DNA of 64,000 nucleotides from Pseudomonas knackmussii B13. Its GTDB lineage: Bacteria > Pseudomonadota > Gammaproteobacteria > Pseudomonadales > Pseudomonadaceae. Below, piece by piece: positions 19,003-26,931 of the stretch. The translations under genes and the position numbers were made by a program. The notes under the pieces are model-generated. The model was not told the DNA's origin and did no database searches. It worked only from the letters and a program-made list of their open reading frames with translations. The stretch lies in assembly GCF_000689415.1 (NCBI RefSeq), contig NZ_HG322950.1:806001-870000 (forward strand), read 5' to 3'. The stretch's first letter is position 1; the number at the start of each line of letters is the position of its first letter.

Positions 19003-19650
19003 ATGGCCTACCGACTGACCGAAGCTCGTCTGCAGAAGGACGGCGAACAGCGCGAACGCATCCTCCAACTGGCCCTGGCGCGCGTTGCCGAGGGCGGGTT
19101 CGCTGCGCTGACCATGCAGGGGCTGGCGGAGGAGGCGGGCATCGCCACCGGCAGCCTCTATCGCTATTTCCGTGGCAAGGGTGAGTTGGCCGCCGAGGTC
19201 TTCGCCCGCGCCAGCCAGCGCGAAGTGGACGCCCTGGCCCTGGTCCTGCGCGGCGCCGGCGCGCCCGCCGAACGCCTTACCCAAGGGCTGCTGCAGTTCG
19301 CCCGGCGCGCCTGGGACAGCCGTCGGCTGGCATTCGCGCTGATCGCCGAGCCGGTCGAGCCGGAGGTCGACGAGCAGCGCCTGCTCTACCGCGAAGCCTA
19401 CGCCGAGTTGTTCGTCGAACTGCTCGAAGACGGCACCCGCCAGGGACATTTCCGCCCTGGCCCGCCGTCGCTGGTCGCCGCCTGCGTGGTCGGCGCGATC
19501 GCCGAATCCCTGGTCGGCCCGCTGTCGCCGCCGGCCCGTGCCGCCCGCGATGCCGGGCACCCCAGCCTGAGCCTGGAGCAAGTCAGCCAGGCCCTCGTGC
19601 AATTCTGCCTGCGCGCCGTCGGCGCGCCCCTGCCGGAGGATGAGCGATGA
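19003..19650 (+). CDS. TetR/AcrR family transcriptional regulator
   Basis: The 215-residue product has a TetR-type N-terminal helix-turn-helix (LAEEAGIATGSLYRYFRGKGEL) and a helical ligand domain. Its stop overlaps the start of the acyl-CoA dehydrogenase gene by 4 bases, so the regulator and enzyme are co-transcribed and the ligand is probably an acyl-CoA or fatty acid derivative (inference). Two operator-like palindromes lie directly upstream. No strong ribosome binding site is seen before the ATG. Confidence 0.9.
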   Translation: MAYRLTEARLQKDGEQRERILQLALARVAEGGFAALTMQGLAEEAGIATGSLYRYFRGKGELAAEVFARASQREVDALALVLRGAGAPAERLTQGLLQFARRAWDSRRLAFALIAEPVEPEVDEQRLLYREAYAELFVELLEDGTRQGHFRPGPPSLVAACVVGAIAESLVGPLSPPARAARDAGHPSLSLEQVSQALVQFCLRAVGAPLPEDER

Positions 19651-21296
19651 ACCTGCACCCGTACGCCGAAACCCACGAAGTGACCAACCAGGTACCGCCG
19701 CTGGACGGTGCCAACCTGTACCGCGTCGACCTGCCATTGCAGGAGTGGGTGCGCCGCTACGACGGCGGCTGGGCCGAGCAGCGCCTCGACACCTACGGCG
19801 CGCTGGCTGGTGGTCCGCTGATGGCCGCGGGCTTCCTGGCCAACGAAAACAAGCCGGTATTCAAGAGCCACGACCGCTACGGCCACCGCATCGACCTGGT
19901 GGAATTCCACCCGGCCTACCACGAGCTGATGAGCACGGCCATCGCCCACGGCATCCCGTCGCTGCCCTGGACCGACCCGCGCGCCGGCGCCAACGTCGCC
20001 CGCGCCGGCATGAGCTACCTGCACAGCCAGGCCGAGGCCGGCAGCGGCTGTCCGCTGACCATGACCTTCGCCAGCGTGCCGGCGCTGCGCCTGCAACCGG
20101 ACGTGGCCGAGAAGTGGCTGCCGAAGATCCTTGCCACCGAGTACGACCCGCGCAACCTGCCGATCGAGCAGAAGAGCGGCGCAACCATCGGCATGGCGAT
20201 GACCGAGAAGCAGGGCGGCACCGACGTGCGCGCCAACACCACGCGCGCCTACCCGGTCGGCATCCCCGGCCCGGGCCAGGCCTACGAGCTGGTCGGCCAC
20301 AAGTGGTTCTGCTCGGCGCCGATGTGCGACGCCTTCCTCACCCTGGCCTACACCGACAAGGGCCTCTCCTGCTTCCTGCTGCCGCGCCACCGTCCGGACG
20401 GCACGCGCAACGAGTTCTACGTGCAGCGCCTGAAGAACAAGCTGGGCAACTGGTCGAACGCCTCCAGCGAGGTCGAGTACCGCGGCGCCTTCGCCTGGAT
20501 GATCGGCGAGGAAGGGCGCGGCGTGCCGACCATCATCGAGATGGTCTCGCTGACCCGTTTCGACTGCATGGTCGGCTCCAGCTCGCTGATGCGCCAGGCG
20601 CTGACCCAGGCCGCGCACCACTGCGCTTACCGCCAGGTCGGCGGCCGCGTGCTGGCCGAGCAGCCGCTGATGCAGAACGTGCTGGCCGACCTCGCGCTGG
20701 AAAGCGAAGCCGCGCTGGCGCTGACCATGCGCATGGGCCGCGCGCTGGACCACCTGCATGACGAGCAGGAAGACAAGTTCGCCCGCCTGGTCACCGCCGT
20801 GGGCAAGTACTGGATCTGCAAGCGCGCCCCCGCGATGATCAACGAGGCCGCCGAATGCCTGGGCGGCGCCGGCTACGTCGAAGACACCATCCTGCCGCGC
20901 CTGTACCGCGAAGCACCGGTCAACTCCACTTGGGAAGGTTCCGGCAACGTGCAGTGCCTGGACGTGCTGCGCGCCCTGTCGAAGGAGCCGGGCGTGCTCG
21001 ACGCTCTCTTCACTGAACTGGGCGACGGCCACGGCGATGCACGATTGGGCGCGTTCATCGGCAAACTGAAAGCGTCCTTCGCCGATACCGCCGACATCCA
21101 GTTCCGCGCCCGCCAGCTCACCGAAGACGTCGCCGTGGCGCTGCAAGCCAAGTTGCTGCTGGAAGCCGGCAACGCCACCGTCGCCGACGCCTTCATCGGC
21201 AGCCGCCTGGGCGGCGGCGGTCGCGTCTACGGCACCCTGCCGCGCGGCACCGACGCCGAGGCCCTGCTGGCGCGCTCGACGCCGCACCTGGCCTGA
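19647..21296 (+). CDS. AidB-like acyl-CoA dehydrogenase
   Basis: The 549-residue product matches the E. coli AidB subgroup in length and motifs: GMAMTEKQGGTDVRANTTRA, VGHKWFCSAPM, LKNKLGNWSNASSEVEY and EAPVNSTWEGSGNVQCLDVL. It is an FAD-containing dehydrogenase fold with a C-terminal helical extension. The natural substrate is uncertain: AidB itself has weak isovaleryl-CoA activity and is linked to the alkylation response in E. coli. Here it is coupled to a TetR regulator instead of Ada. Confidence 0.88.
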   Translation: MNLHPYAETHEVTNQVPPLDGANLYRVDLPLQEWVRRYDGGWAEQRLDTYGALAGGPLMAAGFLANENKPVFKSHDRYGHRIDLVEFHPAYHELMSTAIAHGIPSLPWTDPRAGANVARAGMSYLHSQAEAGSGCPLTMTFASVPALRLQPDVAEKWLPKILATEYDPRNLPIEQKSGATIGMAMTEKQGGTDVRANTTRAYPVGIPGPGQAYELVGHKWFCSAPMCDAFLTLAYTDKGLSCFLLPRHRPDGTRNEFYVQRLKNKLGNWSNASSEVEYRGAFAWMIGEEGRGVPTIIEMVSLTRFDCMVGSSSLMRQALTQAAHHCAYRQVGGRVLAEQPLMQNVLADLALESEAALALTMRMGRALDHLHDEQEDKFARLVTAVGKYWICKRAPAMINEAAECLGGAGYVEDTILPRLYREAPVNSTWEGSGNVQCLDVLRALSKEPGVLDALFTELGDGHGDARLGAFIGKLKASFADTADIQFRARQLTEDVAVALQAKLLLEAGNATVADAFIGSRLGGGGRVYGTLPRGTDAEALLARSTPHLA

Positions 21297-21306
21297 CTCC
21301 GACCGG

Positions 21307-21328
21307 CCGGGAGCCGCGAGGCTCCCGG
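21307..21328 (+). terminator. Hairpin after acyl-CoA dehydrogenase gene
   Basis: A 9-bp perfect stem CCGGGAGCC / GGCTCCCGG with a GCGA tetraloop lies 11 bases after the stop. There is no T-run, so it may be a weak or Rho-assisted terminator or an RNA-stabilising hairpin. Confidence 0.45.
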
Positions 21329-21436
21329 CGGCGGGAACTCTTCCTGTCGATTGGCCGACCAACAGCGAACGCTGTCATCCCTTTCCTGCGCGGAAGCAGG
21401 CAAGATGGAACCGATCGTCCAGACAGGAAGCCCATC

Positions 21437-22912
21437 ATGAATGCCGAGAACGGCAATACCTTCGTCGTCGCCCACACCGCCGAAGAGGCGGTCGACCACC
21501 TGGCCGAGCTGCACCAGCGCGCCACCGGGGCGCTGAGCCAAGCCCTGCGGCGCTACCTGAAAACCCGTGAGCAGCCTGCCGCCGAAGAGCGCGCGCTGTT
21601 CCGTTACCCGCTGCTGCGTCTGACCTACCTGTGCCAGGGCGAAGTGCCCTCGACCACCCGCGCCTACGCCAAGGTGCAGACGCCGGGCACCTACGCCGTC
21701 ACCATCACCCAGCCCGATGCCTTCCGTAAGTACCTGCTGGAGCAGCTGCGGCCGCTGATGGAAGATTTCACCGTGCGCATCGAGGTCGGCCCCAGCGAGC
21801 AGAACATCCCCTATCCCTATGTGGTGGAGCAGGGCGACGAGCTGGCCGGTTCCGGCGTGACCGCCGCGGAGCTGGCGCGGGTGTTCCCCAGCACCGACCT
21901 GTCGGCCACCTCCGACAGCATCGCCGACGGCCTCTACCAGTGGGAGACCGCCGACCCCATGCCGCTGGCGCTGTTCGACGCCGCCCGCACCGACTTCTCG
22001 CTGCGCCGCCTGGTGCACTACACCGGCAGCGACTGGCGCCACGTACAGCCGTGGATCCTGCTGACCAACTACCACCGCTACGTCGATCAGTTCATCCACA
22101 CCGGCCTCGAGCGCCTGCGCGACGACCCGCGCTTCGTGCGCATGGTGCTGCCGGGCAACGTGATCATCGAACGCGGCATGGACGAAGGCGAGGCCAACGC
22201 CATCATCGCCAGCGTCGAATGGCATCGTTTCCAGATGCCGGCCTACCACCTGATCGCCAGCGACGGCGACGGCGTCACCCTGGTCAACATCGGCGTCGGC
22301 CCGTCCAACGCGAAGAACATCACCGACCACCTGGCCGTGCTGCGGCCGCACTGCTGGCTGATGATTGGCCACTGCGGCGGCCTGCGGCAGTCGCAGACCA
22401 TCGGCGACTACGTGCTGGCCCACGCCTACATGCGCCGCGACGGCATCCTCGACCGCGTGCTGCCGCCGCACATTCCGGTGCCGGCCCTGGCCGAAGTGCA
22501 GGTAGCCCTGCAGGAGGCCGCGGCGCTGGTCACCGGCGAGCGTGGCGAGTCCCTGAAGCGGCGCCTGCGCACCGGCACCGTGCTGACCTACGACGACCGC
22601 AACTGGGAGCTGCACTGGGCCCAGGAGCGCCCGCTGATCAACCTGGCGCGGGCGGTGGCGGTGGACATGGAGAGCGGCACCATCGCCGCCCAGGGTTACC
22701 GCTTGCGGGTGCCATACGGCACGCTGCTGTGCGTGTCGGACAAGCCGCTGCACAGCGAGATCAAGCTGCCCGGCGCGGCGACGTCCTTCTACCAGCGCGC
22801 GGTGAGCCAGCACCTGGCGATCGGCATCGCCGCCGTCGACCTGCTGCGCACCCAGCTCAACTCGCTGCACTCGCGCAAGCTGCGCAGCTTCGACGAGCCG
22901 CCGTTCCGCTGA
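21437..22912 (+). CDS. amn: AMP nucleosidase
   Basis: The 491-residue product is close to the E. coli Amn length (484). It has the N-terminal Amn-specific domain and a C-terminal nucleoside-phosphorylase-like domain with NIGVGPSNAKNITDHL, MIGHCGGLRQSQ and AVDMESGTIAAQGYR. It cleaves AMP to adenine and ribose 5-phosphate. AGGA precedes the ATG. A 12-bp hairpin separates it from deoC, another nucleoside salvage gene. In P. aeruginosa the amn gene lies in a similar neighbourhood. Confidence 0.95.
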   Translation: MNAENGNTFVVAHTAEEAVDHLAELHQRATGALSQALRRYLKTREQPAAEERALFRYPLLRLTYLCQGEVPSTTRAYAKVQTPGTYAVTITQPDAFRKYLLEQLRPLMEDFTVRIEVGPSEQNIPYPYVVEQGDELAGSGVTAAELARVFPSTDLSATSDSIADGLYQWETADPMPLALFDAARTDFSLRRLVHYTGSDWRHVQPWILLTNYHRYVDQFIHTGLERLRDDPRFVRMVLPGNVIIERGMDEGEANAIIASVEWHRFQMPAYHLIASDGDGVTLVNIGVGPSNAKNITDHLAVLRPHCWLMIGHCGGLRQSQTIGDYVLAHAYMRRDGILDRVLPPHIPVPALAEVQVALQEAAALVTGERGESLKRRLRTGTVLTYDDRNWELHWAQERPLINLARAVAVDMESGTIAAQGYRLRVPYGTLLCVSDKPLHSEIKLPGAATSFYQRAVSQHLAIGIAAVDLLRTQLNSLHSRKLRSFDEPPFR

Positions 22913-22923
22913 TCCAGCGCAAG

Positions 22924-22963
22924 GCCACGGCCGATAGCCGCTCGCGCGGAAATCGGCCGTGGC
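22924..22963 (+). terminator. Strong hairpin between amn and deoC
   Basis: GCCACGGCCGAT (22924-22935) pairs perfectly with ATCGGCCGTGGC (22952-22963) around a 16-base loop. No T-run follows, so it may attenuate or stabilise the amn transcript rather than end it fully. Confidence 0.4.
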
Positions 22964-22994
22964 AGGATGACCAAAAGCCGATCCGGAGGACGCC

Positions 22995-23768
22995 ATGACC
23001 GAACCGCAACTGCCCAGCCGCGCCAAACGTGCCGCACGAGTCCTGTCGCTGCTCGACCTCACTTCGCTGAATGCCACCGACGACATGCCGCATATCGTCC
23101 AGCTCAGCCGCCAGGCCATGACCCCTTTCGGCGAGGTGGCTGCAGTGTGCGTGGCGCCGCGCTTCGTGCACGTCGCCCGGCGCACGCTCACCGGCTTCGG
23201 CGGACGCGCGGTGAAGGTCGCCAGCGTGTGCAACTTCCCCGGTGGCGATGGGCGGCCGGACGAGGTGGTAGAAGAGGTGCGCCGCACCCTGGCCGAAGGC
23301 GCCGACGAGATCGACCTGGTCTACCCCTGGCGCGCGCTCAAGGAGGGCCGGGCGGATGGCGCGGACGCCCTGATCCGCGCGTGCAAGGCACTGTGCGGGC
23401 CGTACCATCGGCTCAAGGTGATTCTCGAAACCGGTGAGCTGGGCGATCCGGAACTGATTCGCGCGGCCAGCCTGACGGCCATTGCAGCCGGCGCCGACTT
23501 CCTCAAGACCAGCACCGGCAAGGTGCCGGTGAATGCCACCCCGGAAGCGGCGCGGGTGATGCTCGAATGCATCGCCGAAAGCGGCGGGCAGGTTGGCTTC
23601 AAGGCTTCCGGCGGGATTCGCACGCTGGAGGACGCCGAGGTCTATCTGCGCCTGGCCGCATCGATTCTTGGCGATGCCTGGATCACCCCGCAGCACCTGC
23701 GTATCGGCGCCTCCTCGTTGCTCGACGATCTGCTCAAAGCACTCGGCGAGGCGGAACAGCCCGCCTAG
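22995..23768 (+). CDS. deoC: Deoxyribose-phosphate aldolase
   Basis: The 257-residue product matches the E. coli-type class I DeoC (259 residues), with the Schiff-base lysine in GADFLKTSTGK and the second lysine in GFKASGGIRT. It cleaves 2-deoxyribose 5-phosphate to glyceraldehyde 3-phosphate and acetaldehyde. GGAGG precedes the ATG. The stop codon TAG overlaps head-on with that of the convergent MBL gene inside the palindrome CCCGCCTAGGCGGG. Confidence 0.95.
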   Translation: MTEPQLPSRAKRAARVLSLLDLTSLNATDDMPHIVQLSRQAMTPFGEVAAVCVAPRFVHVARRTLTGFGGRAVKVASVCNFPGGDGRPDEVVEEVRRTLAEGADEIDLVYPWRALKEGRADGADALIRACKALCGPYHRLKVILETGELGDPELIRAASLTAIAAGADFLKTSTGKVPVNATPEAARVMLECIAESGGQVGFKASGGIRTLEDAEVYLRLAASILGDAWITPQHLRIGASSLLDDLLKALGEAEQPA

Positions 23769-23773
23769 GCGGG
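23760..23773. terminator. 14-bp palindrome over two overlapping convergent stop codons
   Basis: CCCGCCTAGGCGGG is a perfect palindrome whose central CTAG holds the TAG stops of deoC (plus) and the MBL gene (minus). It may serve both transcripts as a 3' hairpin, although there is no loop or T-run. Confidence 0.3.
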
Positions 23774-24862
23774 CGTCGCCACGGCGCTCGACAGGGGCGC
23801 CACCTGCCACTGTTCGCCCGGCTGCGGCGCGCGGAAGAGGTGGCTTTCCACACCTTGCTCGGCCAGTGCGCGGGCCAGGTCGCTGACCGGGGTGAACTGG
23901 CCTTCGTCGCTCAGGCGGAAGGTGCCGAAATGGATGGCCATGCTGCAGCGCGATTCCAGCGTGCGGTGGGCCTTCACTGCGTCATCCGGACTCATGTGGT
24001 GATGCCGCATGAACCAGCGCGGCTCGTAGGCGCCGATCGGCAGCGCGGCGAAACGCATCGGCCCGAAGCGCTCGCGGATCAGCCCGAATTCCGGACCCAG
24101 GCCGGTATCGCCGGGGAACAGCAGCGGACCGTCGGGTGATTCAAGGACGAAACCCATCCACAGGGTGCGGTTGGTGTCGTAGCGCGAGCGCGCGGACCAG
24201 TGCTGAGCCGGCACACCGGTGAGCAACATGCCGTCGTGCAGCGGCACGCTCTGCCACCAATCGATCTCCTGCACGTCGACGAAACCGCAGGCGCGGATCA
24301 GCTCGCCGTTGCCCAGCCCGGTCACCACCTTGGCGGCAGGGAAACGCCGCGCCAGTTCGTCGAGGCTGCCGACGTCGAGGTGGTCGTAGTGGTTGTGGCT
24401 GACCATGATCAGGTTGATCGGTGGCAGCTCGTCCAGCGCCAGGCCCGGCGGGTGGTGGCGCTTCGGGCCGACGAAGCTGAACGGGCTGGTGCGCTCGCAC
24501 CACAGCGGGTCGGTGAGGATGTTCAGGCCGCGGTGCTGGATCAGCAGGGTGGCGTGGTTGATGTAGGTGACGCGCAGCTCCGCGCCGCTGACACGCGCCG
24601 GTGTTTCCGGGCGCTGCTCGGGGCCCGGCTGGTCGATCCAGGCCAGTTGCCGGCTGCGTTCAAACTGCCACTTGAGGAAAGCGCCGAAGCCATGGTGCGG
24701 TTTGGCGTCGAGGTTGCGGAAGCGCAGGCCGTCGAAGTTCGTGCTCTGCGGGCCGCGATAGCCGCCGCCGAGACGGCCGGCGAGGTTCAGCAGGGTGATC
24801 AGCCAGGGGGCGCGTCGGTTGCTGGACATGGGGTCGATGCTCTTGCGAGGGGGCCGTTCCAC
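23765..24862 (-). CDS. MBL-fold metallohydrolase (UlaG / NAPE-PLD-like)
   Basis: The 365-residue product (GTG start at 24862; an ATG at 24829 with AAGAG upstream would give 354 residues) has the metallo-beta-lactamase motif SHNHYDHLD, then LLFPGDTGLGPEF and the C-terminal IHFGTFRLSDE. The family includes N-acylphosphatidylethanolamine phospholipase-like hydrolases, where the substrate is usually a phosphodiester or a lactone. The substrate here is unknown. A short hydrophobic stretch near the N-terminus may associate with the membrane. Confidence 0.88.
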   Translation of the reverse strand: MERPPRKSIDPMSSNRRAPWLITLLNLAGRLGGGYRGPQSTNFDGLRFRNLDAKPHHGFGAFLKWQFERSRQLAWIDQPGPEQRPETPARVSGAELRVTYINHATLLIQHRGLNILTDPLWCERTSPFSFVGPKRHHPPGLALDELPPINLIMVSHNHYDHLDVGSLDELARRFPAAKVVTGLGNGELIRACGFVDVQEIDWWQSVPLHDGMLLTGVPAQHWSARSRYDTNRTLWMGFVLESPDGPLLFPGDTGLGPEFGLIRERFGPMRFAALPIGAYEPRWFMRHHHMSPDDAVKAHRTLESRCSMAIHFGTFRLSDEGQFTPVSDLARALAEQGVESHLFRAPQPGEQWQVAPLSSAVATPA

Positions 24863-24914
24863 AACCTAGCATGCTCGGCCACGCTTCTGCCTCGCCGACT
24901 TCACGGCCCCGCCC

Positions 24915-25535
24915 ATGCCTCGTCCGCCCCGTCCCGCCAATCGCCGCCCCCATGCTCCCGCCGCGCCCCGTCGCGTGCCCAAGGCGCCGCCCGCGCAGTC
25001 GCGCCTGATCCTGCTGAACAAGCCGTTCGACGTGCTCACTCAGTTCAACGACAGCGAGGGCAGGGCGACACTCAAGGACTACGTGGACGTGCCCGGGGTC
25101 TATCCGGCGGGGCGCCTGGATCGCGACAGCGAAGGCCTGCTGCTGCTGACCAACGACGGCCGCCTGCAGGCGCGCATCGCCGATCCCAAGCACAAGCTGC
25201 CGAAGACCTACTGGGTGCAAGTGGAAGGTGAACCGAGTGACGAACAGCTGCAGCGCCTGCGCGAGGGCGTCGAACTGAACGACGGCCCGACCCTGCCGGC
25301 CGAGGCGCGCCGGCTCGATGAGCCGCAGCTGTGGGAGAGGGTGCCGCCAGTGCGATTCCGCAAGTCGATTCCGACCGCCTGGCTGGAACTGGTGATCCGC
25401 GAGGGACGCAACCGCCAGGTGCGGCGCATGACCGCCGCGGTGGGCCTGCCGACCCTGCGCCTGGTGCGTGTGCGCATCGGCCCCTGGGCGCTGGACGGGC
25501 TGCAGCCTGGCGAGTGGCGCGAGGTGCAGCCCTAG
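24915..25535 (+). CDS. rluE: 23S rRNA pseudouridine synthase, RluE type
   Basis: The 206-residue product has a basic, proline-rich N-terminus (about residues 1-28), then the RsuA/RluB/E/F catalytic domain: LNKPFDVLTQF, catalytic Asp in AGRLDRDSEGLLLLT, and REGRNRQVRRMTAAVGLPTLRL. The absence of an S4 domain and the short length point to RluE, which modifies U2457 of 23S rRNA in E. coli. It converges with a DUF2788 gene across the palindrome CAGCCCTAGGGCTG. Confidence 0.9.
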   Translation: MPRPPRPANRRPHAPAAPRRVPKAPPAQSRLILLNKPFDVLTQFNDSEGRATLKDYVDVPGVYPAGRLDRDSEGLLLLTNDGRLQARIADPKHKLPKTYWVQVEGEPSDEQLQRLREGVELNDGPTLPAEARRLDEPQLWERVPPVRFRKSIPTAWLELVIREGRNRQVRRMTAAVGLPTLRLVRVRIGPWALDGLQPGEWREVQP

Positions 25536-25540
25536 GGCTG
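25527..25540. terminator. 14-bp palindrome over the rluE stop codon
   Basis: CAGCCCTAGGGCTG is a perfect palindrome centred on the TAG stop of rluE and 2 bases from the stop of the convergent DUF2788 gene, the same design as at 23760-23773. Confidence 0.3.
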
Positions 25541-25542
25541 GA

Positions 25543-25746
25543 TCAGAAACCGCCTTCCAGGCCGGCGACCACGAAGGATTTCACCAGGAAGCCGAAGACG
25601 CCGAGACCGAGCGCGAAGAACAGCACCAGGGTCCCCATGCGGCCGGCCTTGGACTTCTTGGCCAGGTCCCAGACGATGAAGGCCATGAACAGGATCAGGG
25701 CGCTGACCAGCCCGTACATCATCCAGTCTTCGAAACTCTCGTTCAT
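25543..25746 (-). CDS. DUF2788 small membrane protein
   Basis: From the ATG at 25746 the product is 67 residues with two predicted membrane helices joined by a short basic segment (IVWDLAKKSKAGRMGT). This matches the DUF2788 family of small inner-membrane proteins in pseudomonads. A longer in-frame start at 25827 would add 27 proline- and arginine-rich residues and is unlikely. The function of the family is not known to me. Confidence 0.8.
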   Translation of the reverse strand: MNESFEDWMMYGLVSALILFMAFIVWDLAKKSKAGRMGTLVLFFALGLGVFGFLVKSFVVAGLEGGF

Positions 25747-26007
25747 TGCTGCTCCTGCCCGGCGCGGGCATTGCCAGTGGGTCGCCGGGCGGGCCGGCGG
25801 GGCGATGAAGGCCGGCATTATACGCATCTGGCTGTTTGTTGATCAGGTTGCTCGGAAATTGAGCAAATCTTCCCGTCGGCTGGCGCGCACGGCGCAGGAA
25901 GTCGCGTGACAGCGGTCCTGGCGCGAATTATTCGAGCGCCACGCCGCGTCGGCAGGACGCAAGGTGTGCGGTTTTGTCGCAGGTTTGCGGCGGTAGGAGC
26001 GTTTCGT

Positions 26008-26487
26008 TCAGCTGCGCAGGTGCTCCAGCGGCAACTCGGTGCTGGCCATGATGTTGCGCAGCACGAAGCTGGAACGAACGCTGGTCACGCCCTCGATGCG
26101 GGTCAGGGTGCCGAGCAGGAAGTGCTGGTAGTGCTCCATGTCCGGCACCATCACCTTCAGCTGGTAGTCGGCGTCCATCCCGGTGACCAGGCTGCACTCC
26201 AGCACCTCCGGGCACTTGCCGATGATCGACTGGAAATGCTCGAAGCGCTCCGGGGTGTGGCGGTCCATGCCGATCAGCACGAAGGCGGTGAGGCTCAGGC
26301 CGAGCTTCTTGCTGTCGAGCAGGGCGACCTGGCGCAGGATGTAGCCGTCGTCCTCCAGCTGCTTGACCCGCCGCGAGCAAGGCGAGGGTGAAAGGCCGAT
26401 GCGCTCGGCCAGCTCCTGGTTGGAGATGCGCGCGTCGCGCTGCAATTCGGCGAGGATGCGCAGGTCGTAGCGGTCCAGCTTGTTCAT
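26008..26487 (-). CDS. Lrp/AsnC family transcriptional regulator
   Basis: From the ATG at 26487 the product is 159 residues, with an N-terminal helix-turn-helix (ISNQELAERIGLSPSPCSRRVKQLE) and a C-terminal RAM/AsnC ligand domain (VTGMDADYQLKVMVPD). Such proteins bind amino acids and act as local or global regulators. The region in front of it holds inverted repeats (26533-26578) that could be its operator, and a probable divergent small RNA. Confidence 0.92.
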   Translation of the reverse strand: MNKLDRYDLRILAELQRDARISNQELAERIGLSPSPCSRRVKQLEDDGYILRQVALLDSKKLGLSLTAFVLIGMDRHTPERFEHFQSIIGKCPEVLECSLVTGMDADYQLKVMVPDMEHYQHFLLGTLTRIEGVTSVRSSFVLRNIMASTELPLEHLRS

Positions 26488-26532
26488 GGTGGCCTCGTTT
26501 TTTAAACAGATTGCCAAGACTTATACATTTGT

Positions 26533-26578
26533 GAAGATTTATTGCGCAATAGCCTTGTATGTGAGCAATCTTCGCAAT
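26533..26578. promoter_or_regulatory. Inverted repeats upstream of the Lrp-type gene
   Basis: The perfect palindrome ATTGCGCAAT lies at 26541-26550. GAAGATT at 26533-26539 is repeated inverted as AATCTTC at 26567-26573, and ATTGCG at 26541 is inverted as CGCAAT at 26573-26578. The region lies about 45-90 bases before the regulator start and is AT-richer than its surroundings, which suits an Lrp/AsnC operator and promoter. Confidence 0.4.
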
Positions 26579-26599
26579 CCTCCTGCAGCGTTGGGCCCG

Positions 26600-26802
26600 T
26601 AAGATCTCTCCCAAGAATCACGGCCCGGACAGCACGTCCACGGCGATCCACCCAATCAGGCGGATCGCGGCCCGCCGACCCCACAGGGGCGCCCCCGCCA
26701 CCGGGCTACGCACTACCCAGAAGGTGGAGCGAGGTGAGCCGGCGCCAACAGCGACGAGCCAGGACGAGTTTCCCGAAGGGAGGTCAATGACCTCCCTTTT
26801 TT
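26600..26802 (+). ncRNA. Probable small RNA ending in an intrinsic terminator
   Basis: The stretch has no convincing coding frame but shows ordered RNA hairpins: GCGATCC / GGATCGC (26643-26649 with 26662-26668), CCCC-ACA-GGGG (26679-26689), and a textbook terminator at 26778-26802. The 5' end is not fixed and is only approximate. It could instead be a long leader with an attenuator for the secreted-protein gene at 26932. I do not recognise it as a known family. Confidence 0.5.
26778..26802 (+). terminator. Intrinsic terminator
   Basis: GGGAGGTC (26778-26785), loop AAT, GACCTCCC (26789-26796) and six Ts (26797-26802) make a canonical Rho-independent terminator on the plus strand. No protein gene ends before it, so it most likely closes a non-coding transcript. 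Confidence 0.85.
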
Positions 26803-26931
26803 CTTGCCCGCGATTTGCCCCGCCGACCTTTACTCTGACTTTACCTAGCCCTTGGGGATGGGGCCTGTGCGGCGTTGTCTACCGGTTATCCAATCGTCAC
26901 AGGTCGGCCGGAAGGTCGCGGCGAGGCAATC

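Noticed and set aside
26542..26790. An 82-residue plus-strand frame over the small-RNA candidate
   Set aside because: Arg/Pro/Ser-rich low-quality composition, no ribosome binding site, and the intrinsic terminator lies right after its end.
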